A stretch of 8,716 nt of DNA, from assembly GCA_002696965.1 (NCBI GenBank), contig NZUB01000025.1, positions 1-8,716 on the forward strand, written 5' to 3'. Both the position numbers and the translations under genes were made by a program. The notes below the pieces were generated by a model. That model searched no databases and was not told the origin of the DNA. It saw only the letters and a program-made list of their open reading frames with translations. This DNA comes from Flavobacteriales bacterium (GTDB lineage: Bacteria; Bacteroidota; Bacteroidia; Flavobacteriales; TMED113). Below are positions 1 to 6,540 of this stretch, piece by piece (the stretch's first letter is position 1; the number at the start of each line of letters is the position of its first letter).

Positions 1-494
1 GTTTTTAATTTTTCAATATTATTATGTGGGAACTGATATCTTTTGCCTAAATGAAGTCTAACTCCGTCTAGAATACACGCATGACACTCAGAGTCATAAA
101 CAATAACATCTTTTCTGTCAACTAGTGCATCAATCGAGGAGTGCATGCCTTGATAACCGAAATTTAATAAGATTGTATCCTCTTTTTGCATGAATGTTGA
201 AAGTTCTTTTTCCAGTTTTTCATGGTAAGTGGTGTTTCCAGACATCATACGTGAACCCATTGGAGTTCCCATGCCCCATTGTGCAGCTGCATCTTTATCA
301 ATTTTTCTTATTTCTGGGTGGTTGGATAGTCCTAAATAATTATTGATACTCCAGCAAATAACTTCTTTATTATTGAATTGCATTTTACTTGCAATTTCTC
401 CTTCAAGCTTTGGAAATGTAAAATAACCATGAGCATCTTTTGCGTGTTGACCAAGAGGACCTCGATTTTTTTTGATTTTTTCAAATAAATCCAT
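1..494 (-). CDS. PLP-dependent alpha-oxoamine synthase family enzyme (BioF/Kbl/Spt type), 3' end outside window
   Basis: The first 164 residues are visible, read from the ATG at 494-492 with no stop before the left edge. The family condenses an amino acid with an acyl-CoA or acyl-ACP, using pyridoxal phosphate, in the cytoplasm. Family marks seen are NNYLGLSNHP (51-60), the glycine-rich block GMGTPMGSRMMSG (74-86) followed by YHEKLEKEL, and YDSECHACILDG (133-144), where His138 matches the histidine that stacks on the PLP ring. The Schiff-base lysine lies beyond the window. The start MDLFEKIKKNRGPLGQHA resembles a paralogue common in Bacteroidota that is usually annotated only as a class I/II aminotransferase. 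It is unlike the Bacteroides serine palmitoyltransferases I remember. Cysteate or serine acyltransferase for sulfonolipid or sphingolipid bases, 2-amino-3-ketobutyrate CoA ligase, or 8-amino-7-oxononanoate synthase are all possible. Hand-counted GC is about 35%, higher than the neighbouring plus-strand genes, with more C-ending codons (ATC, CAC, TAC, AAC). The family call is firm; the substrate is unknown. Confidence 0.88.
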   Translation of the reverse strand, partial: MDLFEKIKKNRGPLGQHAKDAHGYFTFPKLEGEIASKMQFNNKEVICWSINNYLGLSNHPEIRKIDKDAAAQWGMGTPMGSRMMSGNTTYHEKLEKELSTFMQKEDTILLNFGYQGMHSSIDALVDRKDVIVYDSECHACILDGVRLHLGKRYQFPHNNIEKLK

Positions 495-518
495 GAGATA
501 CGTGATGTTAATAAAATG

Positions 519-526
519 CAAAAATA
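519..526 (-). promoter_or_regulatory. Candidate Bacteroidota -7 promoter element for the oxoamine synthase gene
   Basis: Read on the minus strand the bases are TATTTTTG, an exact match to the phylum's -7 consensus TAnnTTTG. It lies 24 bp upstream of the ATG at 494, which would put transcription start near 513-515 and give a leader of about 20 nt. I could not find the TTTG/TTG -33 element at the expected distance, and in such AT-rich DNA an eight-base match can occur by chance. Position between divergent genes supports it. Confidence 0.45.
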
Positions 527-531
527 CGATT

Positions 532-556
532 TTAATAATAATTGAGTTATTATTAA
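532..556. repeat. Perfect 10-bp inverted repeat between divergent promoters
   Basis: Arms TTAATAATAA (532-541) and TTATTATTAA (547-556) are exact reverse complements separated by a TTGAG spacer. The repeat lies between the two candidate -7 elements and covers the place where the minus-strand -33 region should be. It could be an operator for a dimeric regulator, or only AT-rich symmetry. The arms hold no G or C, so any RNA hairpin would be weak, and there is no GC-rich stem as in a terminator. Confidence 0.35.
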
Positions 557-577
557 TAATATTAAAAATATGTGCAT

Positions 578-585
578 TATATTTG
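578..585 (+). promoter_or_regulatory. Candidate Bacteroidota -7 promoter element for the bamD operon
   Basis: The bases TATATTTG match the TAnnTTTG consensus exactly. The element ends four bases before the ATG at 590, so transcription would start at or next to the start codon and the bamD message would be leaderless or nearly so. It also argues against the in-frame GTG at 572 as the real start, since the promoter would then lie inside the gene. No clear -33 TTTG is seen at the usual spacing. Confidence 0.45.
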
Positions 586-589
586 CCCT

Positions 590-1384
590 ATGAAAAAATT
601 CCATCTTTTCATTTCCTTTTTACTATTTTTTTCCTGTAGTCAGTATCGTGCATATCAACAGGTTCTGAAAAGTACGGATCCTGATTATCAATATACTCAG
701 GCAGTATCATATTTTAATAATGGTGACTATGCTCGATCTTTAGAATTATTTGAAAACCTTTTGACTGTTTTTAAAGGAGATGAGTTAGCAGAGGATATTT
801 ATTATTATTATATATATGCTAATTTTTATATAAAAGATTATATATCAACAATTTATCATGCTGATAATTTTGTTGCAAATTTTGTTTTATCACCTAAAAA
901 AGAAGAGCTAGCATATTTATCTGCTTATTGTCATTATTTAGATACTCCAAGATTCAGTTTAGATCAAAATAATTCTCTAAAAGCTATTGATAAATTAGAA
1001 ATGTTTATTGTAAACTTTCCAGATAGTGATAGTTTAGAACGAGTTACTGATTTAGTTTTAGAACTTAATAATAAATTAGAAAAAAAATATTTTGAAAATG
1101 CAAAATTATATTATGATACTGGTAAATATAAGTCTGCTATTTTTGCAATTGATTATTTTTTAACTGATTACCCCGAAACAAATTTTTTAGAGGAAATAAG
1201 TTTTATCCAAATACAGGCTTATTATGAGTTGGGTAAAAATAGTATAGATGAAAAGAAGTTACAAAGAATAAAAGAAGCTATATTTGCATGTGATAACTTT
1301 CTTATTGCATTTACTGAGGGAGTATATTATGCAGAGGCGAAAAATATTTATAAAAAATTAAAAGATATTGAAAATGGATTATAA
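590..1384 (+). CDS. bamD: Outer membrane assembly lipoprotein BamD (YfiO family)
   Basis: This is the essential lipoprotein partner of BamA in the BAM complex, which folds beta-barrel proteins into the outer membrane from the periplasmic side. The 264-residue product starts with a lipoprotein signal peptide (MKKFHLFISFLLFFSC); Cys16 is the lipidated residue, with an F at -3 that is slightly atypical. What follows the cysteine (SQYRAY) lacks the acidic pattern that sends Bacteroidota lipoproteins to the cell surface, in keeping with a periplasm-facing protein. The rest is helical TPR-like repeats, roughly 33-63, 70-100, 107-145, 167-199 and 203-245. The segment QVLKSTDPDYQY (24-35) and the loop YLDTPRFSLDQ (116-126) match Bacteroidota BamD as I remember it. 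The start at 590 is chosen because it begins the signal peptide; an in-frame GTG at 572 would add six residues ahead of it. It is the first gene of the block and overlaps rpoZ by 11 bp. Confidence 0.93.
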   Translation: MKKFHLFISFLLFFSCSQYRAYQQVLKSTDPDYQYTQAVSYFNNGDYARSLELFENLLTVFKGDELAEDIYYYYIYANFYIKDYISTIYHADNFVANFVLSPKKEELAYLSAYCHYLDTPRFSLDQNNSLKAIDKLEMFIVNFPDSDSLERVTDLVLELNNKLEKKYFENAKLYYDTGKYKSAIFAIDYFLTDYPETNFLEEISFIQIQAYYELGKNSIDEKKLQRIKEAIFACDNFLIAFTEGVYYAEAKNIYKKLKDIENGL

Positions 1385-1823
1385 AAAAACAAAGGCAGCA
1401 AGAACAACTATTTCACGGAATATGGAAGAGTTATCTCAAAATGTAGGTGGTAATGTCTATGAATTAATAGCAGTACTTAAAAAAAGAGCTAGTCAAATAG
1501 GTGTTGAAATAAAGGAAGAACTGATTGCTAAGCTAGATGAATTTGCTACACCTTCAGATACACTTGAAGAAGTTTTTGAAAATCAAGAGCAAACAGAAAT
1601 ATCAAGATTTTATGAAAGGTTACCTAAACCCACATTAATTGCTATTCAAGAGATGCTAGATGATGAAATTTATATGAGAGAAGAAGTGAAAAAAGAAGAA
1701 GAAATTGAATTAGAAGATGGTGATCTTGTATTAGAAGAAGAGGGAGATGGTGATGAAGTAAAAGAAGCCGAGAATACAGAAGAAAAAGTTGAAAATAGTG
1801 ATGCTAAATCAGATACTGTTTAG
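1374..1823 (+). CDS. rpoZ: DNA-directed RNA polymerase subunit omega, with long acidic C-terminal tail
   Basis: Omega is the small subunit that clamps the beta-prime C-terminus and aids polymerase assembly. The 149-residue protein starts MDYKKTKAARTTISRN, the usual start of the Bacteroidota form. It continues with GNVYELIAVLKKRASQI (26-42), KEELIAKLDEFATPSDTLEE (47-66) and EISRFYERLPKPTLIAIQEML (75-95), which together define the family. Bacteroidota omegas are usually about 105-110 residues; this one has roughly 45 extra residues (about 103-149), of which 22 are Asp or Glu and 5 are Lys, with no predicted fold. The ATG at 1374 is preferred over an in-frame TTG at 1368 because the family begins at MDYKK. 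It starts inside the end of bamD in another frame, suggesting translational coupling. The tail is in frame and ends at a normal TAG, so it is not an obvious frameshift. Confidence 0.93.
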   Translation: MDYKKTKAARTTISRNMEELSQNVGGNVYELIAVLKKRASQIGVEIKEELIAKLDEFATPSDTLEEVFENQEQTEISRFYERLPKPTLIAIQEMLDDEIYMREEVKKEEEIELEDGDLVLEEEGDGDEVKEAENTEEKVENSDAKSDTV

Positions 1824-1869
1824 TATATGATTCAACCTATTAATTGAAATTTACAATTCATTTAGTTTT

Positions 1870-3114
1870 ATGCAAAAAGATACTTCAAAATCATATTTTT
1901 TTGGAAAAAAGATTTTGATTGGTATATCAGGTAGTATTGCTGCATATAAGATTCCAGAATTAGTTAGATTATTAATTAAAAAAGGTGCACATGTTAAAAT
2001 TGTTCTGACTAAAGATGCTGCTAATTTTGTAACTCCACTTACTCTTTCTACTGTTTCAAAAAATGATGTAGTTAGTGATTTTGTTAACAAAGAACATAGT
2101 ACATGGAATAATCATGTCGAATTAGGAATTTGGGCAGATATTTTTTTAATAGCGCCTGCAACGTCTAATACATTAGCAAAAATGGCCTCAGGTTTATGTG
2201 ATAATATACTTTTGGCAACATACCTATCATCTAAATGTGTTGTTTTTTGTGCTCCAGCTATGGATAGAGATATGTATCTACATCGATCTACTGCAAAAAA
2301 TATACAGATTCTTAAAAAAAGGGGAGTTAATATAATCGATGTTGAGTCAGGAGAATTAGCTAGTGGTTTATATGGTCTTGGTAGAATGTGTGATGTGGAA
2401 AGAATTATTTTTAAACTTTCGAATTATTTAAATAAAACACTCCCATTAAGTGGTAAAAAAGTACTCATTACTGCAGGTCCAACATATGAGAAAATAGATC
2501 CTGTTAGATTTATAGGTAATTTTTCATCTGGTAAAATGGGTTGTGAACTAGCTTTACAAGCTGCTAATTTAGGTGCAAATGTATGTTTAGTTATTGGTCC
2601 TTCTTATCAAAAAGTGAATCATCCATTAATTCGTCGAATTGATATTGAAAATGCTAAACAAATGCTTAATGTATGTAAAGAGGAATTCACATCTTCAGAT
2701 ATTGCAATATTTTCAGCTGCTGTGTCAGATTTTAAGCCAATAAAGTATCATTCTAATAAAATAAAAAGTCGACTTAAATCTGTCACTTTAGAATCTAATA
2801 TTGATGTGTTAAAAAACTTATCTAAAAGAAAGAAAAAACAGTTTATTGTTGGTTTTGCATTAGAAACAAATAATGAAATACAGAATTCATTAAACAAACT
2901 TCATGATAAGAATATGGATTTAATAGTACTAAACTCTTTAAATGATGATGGTGCAGGTTTTGGTCATGATACAAATAAGATTAAAATTATTGATAGTGAT
3001 GAGAATATTAAAGATTATCCTTTAATGAGTAAACGAGATGTAGCTATATCTATATTTAATGAAATAATTATTAATCAAATATCGTTATATGATATAAAAA
3101 AAATCATGAAATGA
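1870..3114 (+). CDS. coaBC: Bifunctional phosphopantothenoylcysteine decarboxylase / phosphopantothenate-cysteine ligase
   Basis: This cytoplasmic enzyme joins cysteine to 4'-phosphopantothenate and decarboxylates the product to 4'-phosphopantetheine on the way to coenzyme A. The 414-residue length is normal for the fusion. The N-terminal FMN-dependent CoaC domain (about 11-185) shows GISGSIAAYK (18-27), the catalytic histidine in NNHVELGIWAD (His82) and APATSNTLAKMASG. Its PAMxxxM motif reads PAMDRDM, with Asp132 where the E. coli enzyme has Asn. The substrate-lid motif reads ELASGLYGLGRM, with Ser165 where E. coli has the catalytic Cys. The C-terminal CoaB domain (about 193-414) shows ITAGPTYEKIDPVRFIGNFSSGKMG (in 200-224, Asn217), the KIK lysines (297-299), IVGFALETNN (326-335) and the D-x-I-x-x-N motif at 350-355. 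The start lies 46 bp after rpoZ; the stop overlaps the next start as ATGA. Confidence 0.95.
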   Translation: MQKDTSKSYFFGKKILIGISGSIAAYKIPELVRLLIKKGAHVKIVLTKDAANFVTPLTLSTVSKNDVVSDFVNKEHSTWNNHVELGIWADIFLIAPATSNTLAKMASGLCDNILLATYLSSKCVVFCAPAMDRDMYLHRSTAKNIQILKKRGVNIIDVESGELASGLYGLGRMCDVERIIFKLSNYLNKTLPLSGKKVLITAGPTYEKIDPVRFIGNFSSGKMGCELALQAANLGANVCLVIGPSYQKVNHPLIRRIDIENAKQMLNVCKEEFTSSDIAIFSAAVSDFKPIKYHSNKIKSRLKSVTLESNIDVLKNLSKRKKKQFIVGFALETNNEIQNSLNKLHDKNMDLIVLNSLNDDGAGFGHDTNKIKIIDSDENIKDYPLMSKRDVAISIFNEIIINQISLYDIKKIMK

Positions 3115-4004
3115 GATTTTTATTGGCATTATTTTTACTTTCACAATCTTTATTTTCTCAAGAGTTAAATTGCAGAATTAACATTAATTACTCTGCTATT
3201 CCTAGTCCAAATAAAGAAATGTTTAATTCTATGCGTCAAAGCATATATGAATTTATTAATAATACAAACTGGACAAATGATCTTTTTGAAAACGAAGAAA
3301 GAATAGAGTGTACAATATTGATACGTATAGATCAACAGTTATCAACAGATGAATTTTCTGGTTCAATTTCTGTTCAATCTTCTAGGCCAATATTTAAAAC
3401 ACTGTACAACAGTCCTTTGTTAAATATTTTTGATGATCAATTTCGATTTAAATATGTTGAATTCGAAACTTTGGAATTTAATGAAAACACTCATCTTTCT
3501 AACTTAACATCTGTTTTAGCATATTATGCATATTTAATTATTGGAATGGATTATGACACATTTTCATTAAATGGGGGAGATAAGTACTTTTTGAAAGCTC
3601 AAAAGATAATTTCAAATGCTCAAAATGACAATAATGCTACTGGATGGAAATCTTTTGAGGGACTAGACAACAGATACTGGTTAGTAGAGAACTTATTAAG
3701 TCCAGATTTTGAAAAAGTTAGAGCTTTTTATTATAATTATCATAGAGAGGGACTTGATAATTTTACTGAAAAACCAGATATGACAAGAGAAACAGTTGCG
3801 CAGTCGATTATTGCACTTAGAGATGCATGGAATCAAAGGCAAAGAGGGTATTTATTTACGATACTTTTTGACACCAAGACTGATGAAATTGTAAATATTT
3901 TTTCAGAAGGTAATTTAATGCAAGCAGATGAATTAGTTAATTTATTGAATCAAATGGAACCAACAAAATCTGACAAATGGCAAAAGATATTAAGTAATGA
4001 ATAA
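3111..4004 (+). CDS. porD: DUF4835 family exported protein (type IX secretion protein PorD)
   Basis: The 297-residue protein belongs to the Bacteroidota-specific DUF4835 family, which current annotation, as I recall it, names PorD and ties to the type IX secretion system; its precise role is not established from sequence. A signal peptide covers residues 1-16 (MRFLLALFLLSQSLFS), with likely cleavage before QELNC, so the mature protein is periplasmic or envelope-associated. Family segments seen are NWTNDLFENEERIECTI (53-69), STDEFSGSI (78-86), YVEFETLEFNENTHLSNLTS (115-134), AYYAYLIIGMDYDTFSLNGG (137-156) and RYWLVENLLSPDFE (188-201). The whole protein has only two cysteines, Cys21 and Cys67, both in the mature part, which suggests one disulfide. 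There is no lipobox and no transmembrane barrel signature. The ATG overlaps the coaBC stop by 4 bp and recN follows after 9 bp. The family call is strong; the PorD name rests on memory of annotation practice. Confidence 0.85.
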   Translation: MRFLLALFLLSQSLFSQELNCRININYSAIPSPNKEMFNSMRQSIYEFINNTNWTNDLFENEERIECTILIRIDQQLSTDEFSGSISVQSSRPIFKTLYNSPLLNIFDDQFRFKYVEFETLEFNENTHLSNLTSVLAYYAYLIIGMDYDTFSLNGGDKYFLKAQKIISNAQNDNNATGWKSFEGLDNRYWLVENLLSPDFEKVRAFYYNYHREGLDNFTEKPDMTRETVAQSIIALRDAWNQRQRGYLFTILFDTKTDEIVNIFSEGNLMQADELVNLLNQMEPTKSDKWQKILSNE

Positions 4005-4013
4005 GGTATTATT

Positions 4014-5684
4014 ATGTTAAATAAACTTGTTATTACTAACTATGCTATTATCGAACATCTTGAAATTGATTTTTTTAAGGGTTTTACCACTATTTCAGGA
4101 GAAACAGGCTCAGGAAAATCAATTATTTTATCAGCGATTAATTTATTATTAGGTAATAAGTTTAATATAACAAATGTTAGAGATGAATCTAATAAGGTTA
4201 TTATTGAAGGAATATTTAGTATCTCACAATTAAACATACATAATTTCTTTTCAGAAAATGACTTAGATTATGAAAATGAATTAATTATTAGAAGAGAATT
4301 TTCTTTTGAAGGAAAATCTAGATCATTCATAAATGATAGTCCTGTTAAAATTAAAACTTTAAAAAATCTAAGTTATTATTTAATAGATATTCATTCTCAG
4401 CATGAGAATTTATTAATCAATACTGAAGATTTTCAAATGAAATTATTGGATCAATTTACTATTAAAAAATTTGACAACTTTTCAGATCTGCTTAGTAGTT
4501 ACTCTTCCTTATTTCAAAAGTTAAAAAACTATGAATCTGAATTAATTGATAAACAAAAATTATTATTAAATAGTAACTATGATGTTGATTATTACAATAA
4601 TATTATTAGAGAAGTTGAGTTGTTAAATTTACAAGATACTGAAGAAACAGAGCTTCATAAAGAATATAATAAGTTAAATAATATACATTCTATAAAAACT
4701 ACTATTAGTGAGTTGATTTTTCATCTTGAAGAAGTAGATAGTTCTGTGATAAATCAGTTAAACCTTCTCAACTCTAAATTATCTAGTATTTCCACATATG
4801 ATACCAAGTTAGCAGAACTTTTTGAGAGGTTAAAAGCAAATATTATAGATATTAATGATATTTTAATGGATACTCACACATTTAATCAAAATTTAAATTT
4901 TGATTCTACTCGATTAGAATATATTCAAAATAGAATTAATACTATCAATGGTTTAGAGAATAAATTAAATGTAGTAGGTGTAAATGGTATTTTAACCAAA
5001 ATTAATAAGATTAAAGATGAGTTACATGGGATGCTAAATGTTGCAAAAGATATCGATGATATTAAAATGAAAATTAATAATTTAAATGTTGATTTAATTA
5101 AATATGCTGATGATATTAGTTTTCTAAGAAAGAAAAGTGCTACTGAATTGACTAATGTTATTCAAAGTGATTTGTGTGATTTAGGTATTGATCACCCTAG
5201 TTTGTCTTTTCATTTTTCTCGTAATTCAGAATTATTATCTCATGGTTATGATGGTGTTATGTTATTATTTTCGGCTAATAAAGGATATAATATGTTACCA
5301 ATTAATCAGATTGCTTCAGGTGGGGAGGTTGCAAGATTAATGTTGTGCATAAAAAAACATTTATTTAAGATGTTAAATTTTTCCACGATTATTTTTGATG
5401 AAATTGATTCGGGTGTTTCAGGTGAAATAGGTAGAAAAATGGGACGTATTTTACAGGACATGTCTTCTAGAGGTCAAATAATATCTATTACACATTTGCC
5501 CCAAATTGCTTCACTGGGTGATATACATTATAAGGTGTTTAAAAAAGATAATGGAGATAGTTTAACAACAAGTATTCTTCATTTAAATAATAATGAAAGA
5601 ATAATGGAGCTAGCACGTATGTTGAGTGGAGATCAAGTAAATGAAGAAGCTATTGCGAATGCAAAAAAAATGCTTGATATTTGA
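4014..5684 (+). CDS. recN: DNA repair protein RecN (SMC-like ATPase)
   Basis: RecN is a cytoplasmic SMC-family ATPase recruited to double-strand breaks, where it helps RecA-dependent recombinational repair. The 556-residue length is normal for the family. Seen in order: the N-terminal start MLNKLVITNYAIIEHLEIDF typical of RecN, Walker A GETGSGKS (29-36), the Q-loop block DIHSQHENLL (125-134), two coiled-coil stretches (about 155-240 and 330-385) around a short hinge instead of a full SMC hinge, the ABC signature SGGEVAR (435-441), Walker B TIIFDEIDSGVSG (458-470) and the H-loop SITHLPQIA (491-499, His494). All catalytic elements are intact. The ATG at 4014 places the head domain at the expected distance. 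It has the DUF4835/PorD gene upstream and fabI 17 bp downstream. I see no LexA-type site, and none would be expected inside this operon. Confidence 0.96.
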   Translation: MLNKLVITNYAIIEHLEIDFFKGFTTISGETGSGKSIILSAINLLLGNKFNITNVRDESNKVIIEGIFSISQLNIHNFFSENDLDYENELIIRREFSFEGKSRSFINDSPVKIKTLKNLSYYLIDIHSQHENLLINTEDFQMKLLDQFTIKKFDNFSDLLSSYSSLFQKLKNYESELIDKQKLLLNSNYDVDYYNNIIREVELLNLQDTEETELHKEYNKLNNIHSIKTTISELIFHLEEVDSSVINQLNLLNSKLSSISTYDTKLAELFERLKANIIDINDILMDTHTFNQNLNFDSTRLEYIQNRINTINGLENKLNVVGVNGILTKINKIKDELHGMLNVAKDIDDIKMKINNLNVDLIKYADDISFLRKKSATELTNVIQSDLCDLGIDHPSLSFHFSRNSELLSHGYDGVMLLFSANKGYNMLPINQIASGGEVARLMLCIKKHLFKMLNFSTIIFDEIDSGVSGEIGRKMGRILQDMSSRGQIISITHLPQIASLGDIHYKVFKKDNGDSLTTSILHLNNNERIMELARMLSGDQVNEEAIANAKKMLDI

Positions 5685-5701
5685 TTAAATATTTTAAACT
5701 T

Positions 5702-6520
5702 ATGTCTCATAATTTATTAAAAGGTAAAAAAGGAATCATTTTTGGTGCATTAGATTCATCATCTATTGCATGGAAGGTAGCTTTAAAATGTGTTGAGCAT
5801 GGTGCAGAAATTATTTTAACCAATGCTCCAATAGCTTTAAGAATGGGTTCTATTAGTGAATTATCTAAATTGTGTAATGCGAAGGTTGTGCCAGCTGATG
5901 CAACTTCAGTCTCTGATCTAGAAAAGCTATTTAAAATTGCTAAGAAAGAATTTAATGGAAAAATAGATTTTATTCTTCACTCTATTGGTATGTCATTAAA
6001 TGTTAGAAAAAAAAGAGAATATACTGATCTTAATTATGATTTTTTAATGAAGGGTCTTGATGTGTCAGCTGTCTCGTTTCATAAAATGCTACAAATTGCA
6101 TACAAATTGAATATTATAAATGACTATGGATCGGTTATAGCTTTATCATATATTGCTGCACAGAGAACCTTTCCAGATTATAATGATATGGCTGAAAATA
6201 AATCTTATTTAGAATCTATTGCTAGAAGTTTTGGCTATCATTATGGAAAAAGAAATAAAGTAAGAGTTAATACTATTTCTCAATCTCCTACTTTTACTAC
6301 TGCCGGCAAGGGTGTAGTAGGTTTTGATGCTTTTTTTGAGTATGCAAATAAAATATCTCCCATGGGAAATGCTAGTTCTGATGATTGTGCAAAATACTGT
6401 GTTAGTTTATTTTCTGATTACACACGAATGGTAACTATGCAAAATTTATTTCATGATGGTGGTTTTTCTAAAACGGGTGTGTCCCAAGATGTTATTGATA
6501 TGTTTAAATCTAGTATTTAG
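5702..6520 (+). CDS. fabI: Enoyl-[acyl-carrier-protein] reductase (FabI)
   Basis: FabI carries out the last step of each fatty-acid elongation round, NAD(P)H-dependent reduction of trans-2-enoyl-ACP, in the cytoplasm. The 272-residue protein is an atypical short-chain dehydrogenase. It shows the nucleotide-binding segment GIIFGALDSSSIAWK (11-25), HSIGM (93-97), the catalytic tyrosines Tyr150 (ALSYIAA) and Tyr160 with Lys167 in the Y-x6-K motif YNDMAENK, and RVNTISQSPTFTTAG (188-202). The C-terminal segment TMQNLFHDGGFSKTGVSQDV closely matches other Bacteroidota FabI proteins as I remember them. The ATG at 5702 is chosen because the family begins MSxNLLKGK. An in-frame TTG at 5681 overlaps the recN stop as TTGA and would add seven residues with no family support. 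Seventeen bases separate it from recN, so it is likely co-transcribed. It ends 20 bp from the convergent clpC stop. Confidence 0.95.
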   Translation: MSHNLLKGKKGIIFGALDSSSIAWKVALKCVEHGAEIILTNAPIALRMGSISELSKLCNAKVVPADATSVSDLEKLFKIAKKEFNGKIDFILHSIGMSLNVRKKREYTDLNYDFLMKGLDVSAVSFHKMLQIAYKLNIINDYGSVIALSYIAAQRTFPDYNDMAENKSYLESIARSFGYHYGKRNKVRVNTISQSPTFTTAGKGVVGFDAFFEYANKISPMGNASSDDCAKYCVSLFSDYTRMVTMQNLFHDGGFSKTGVSQDVIDMFKSSI

Positions 6521-6536
6521 TTATTTGTTTTAACTA
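6518..6536. terminator. Weak hairpin in the convergent gap between fabI and clpC
   Basis: TAGTTA (6518-6523, which includes the fabI stop codon) and TAACTA (6531-6536) are exact inverted repeats around a 7-nt loop. The place between two convergent genes is right for a bidirectional terminator. However, the stem has only six pairs, one of them G-C, and no clean T-run follows on the plus strand. Treat it as a possibility only. Confidence 0.22.
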
Positions 6537-6540
6537 TATA

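Larger units (their letters stand above)
590..6520 (+). other. Probable six-gene operon bamD-rpoZ-coaBC-porD-recN-fabI
   Basis: Six genes on the same strand are separated by -11, +46, -4, +9 and +17 bp, and I saw no convincing terminator between them. The only gap able to hold a promoter is the 46 bp before coaBC, and it contains no TAnnTTTG element. The order bamD to recN is, from memory, widely kept in Bacteroidota, often with fabI nearby. Co-transcription is inferred from spacing. Confidence 0.65.

Noticed and set aside
572..589. GTG at 572 as the bamD start
   Set aside because: It would put six residues (HYICP...) ahead of a normal lipoprotein signal peptide and place the candidate promoter element inside the gene; the ATG at 590 fits the family.
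332..604. Minus-strand open frame of 90 codons across the left gene and the divergent promoter region
   Set aside because: It overlaps the strongly supported oxoamine synthase on the same strand in a different frame, and its product is low-complexity hydrophobic sequence with no family resemblance.
1824..1869. Short inverted repeat AATTG/CAATT in the rpoZ-coaBC gap as a terminator or internal promoter
   Set aside because: The arms are five bases, the stem would be weak, no T-run follows, and there is no TAnnTTTG element, so it does not convincingly break the operon.
1851..2090. Minus-strand open frame of 79 codons
   Set aside because: It is antisense to the start of coaBC with no family match and no promoter element seen.
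4040..4237. Minus-strand open frame of 65 codons
   Set aside because: It is antisense to the RecN Walker A region and is a shadow of that conserved coding sequence.
5662..5670. Run of eight A residues near the end of recN as a programmed slippage site
   Set aside because: The frame runs to a normal family C-terminus without slippage, and such A-runs are expected in DNA of this composition.
5681..5701. TTG at 5681 as the fabI start, overlapping the recN stop as TTGA
   Set aside because: The overlap looks like translational coupling, but FabI proteins of this phylum begin MSxNLLKGK, which matches the ATG at 5702.
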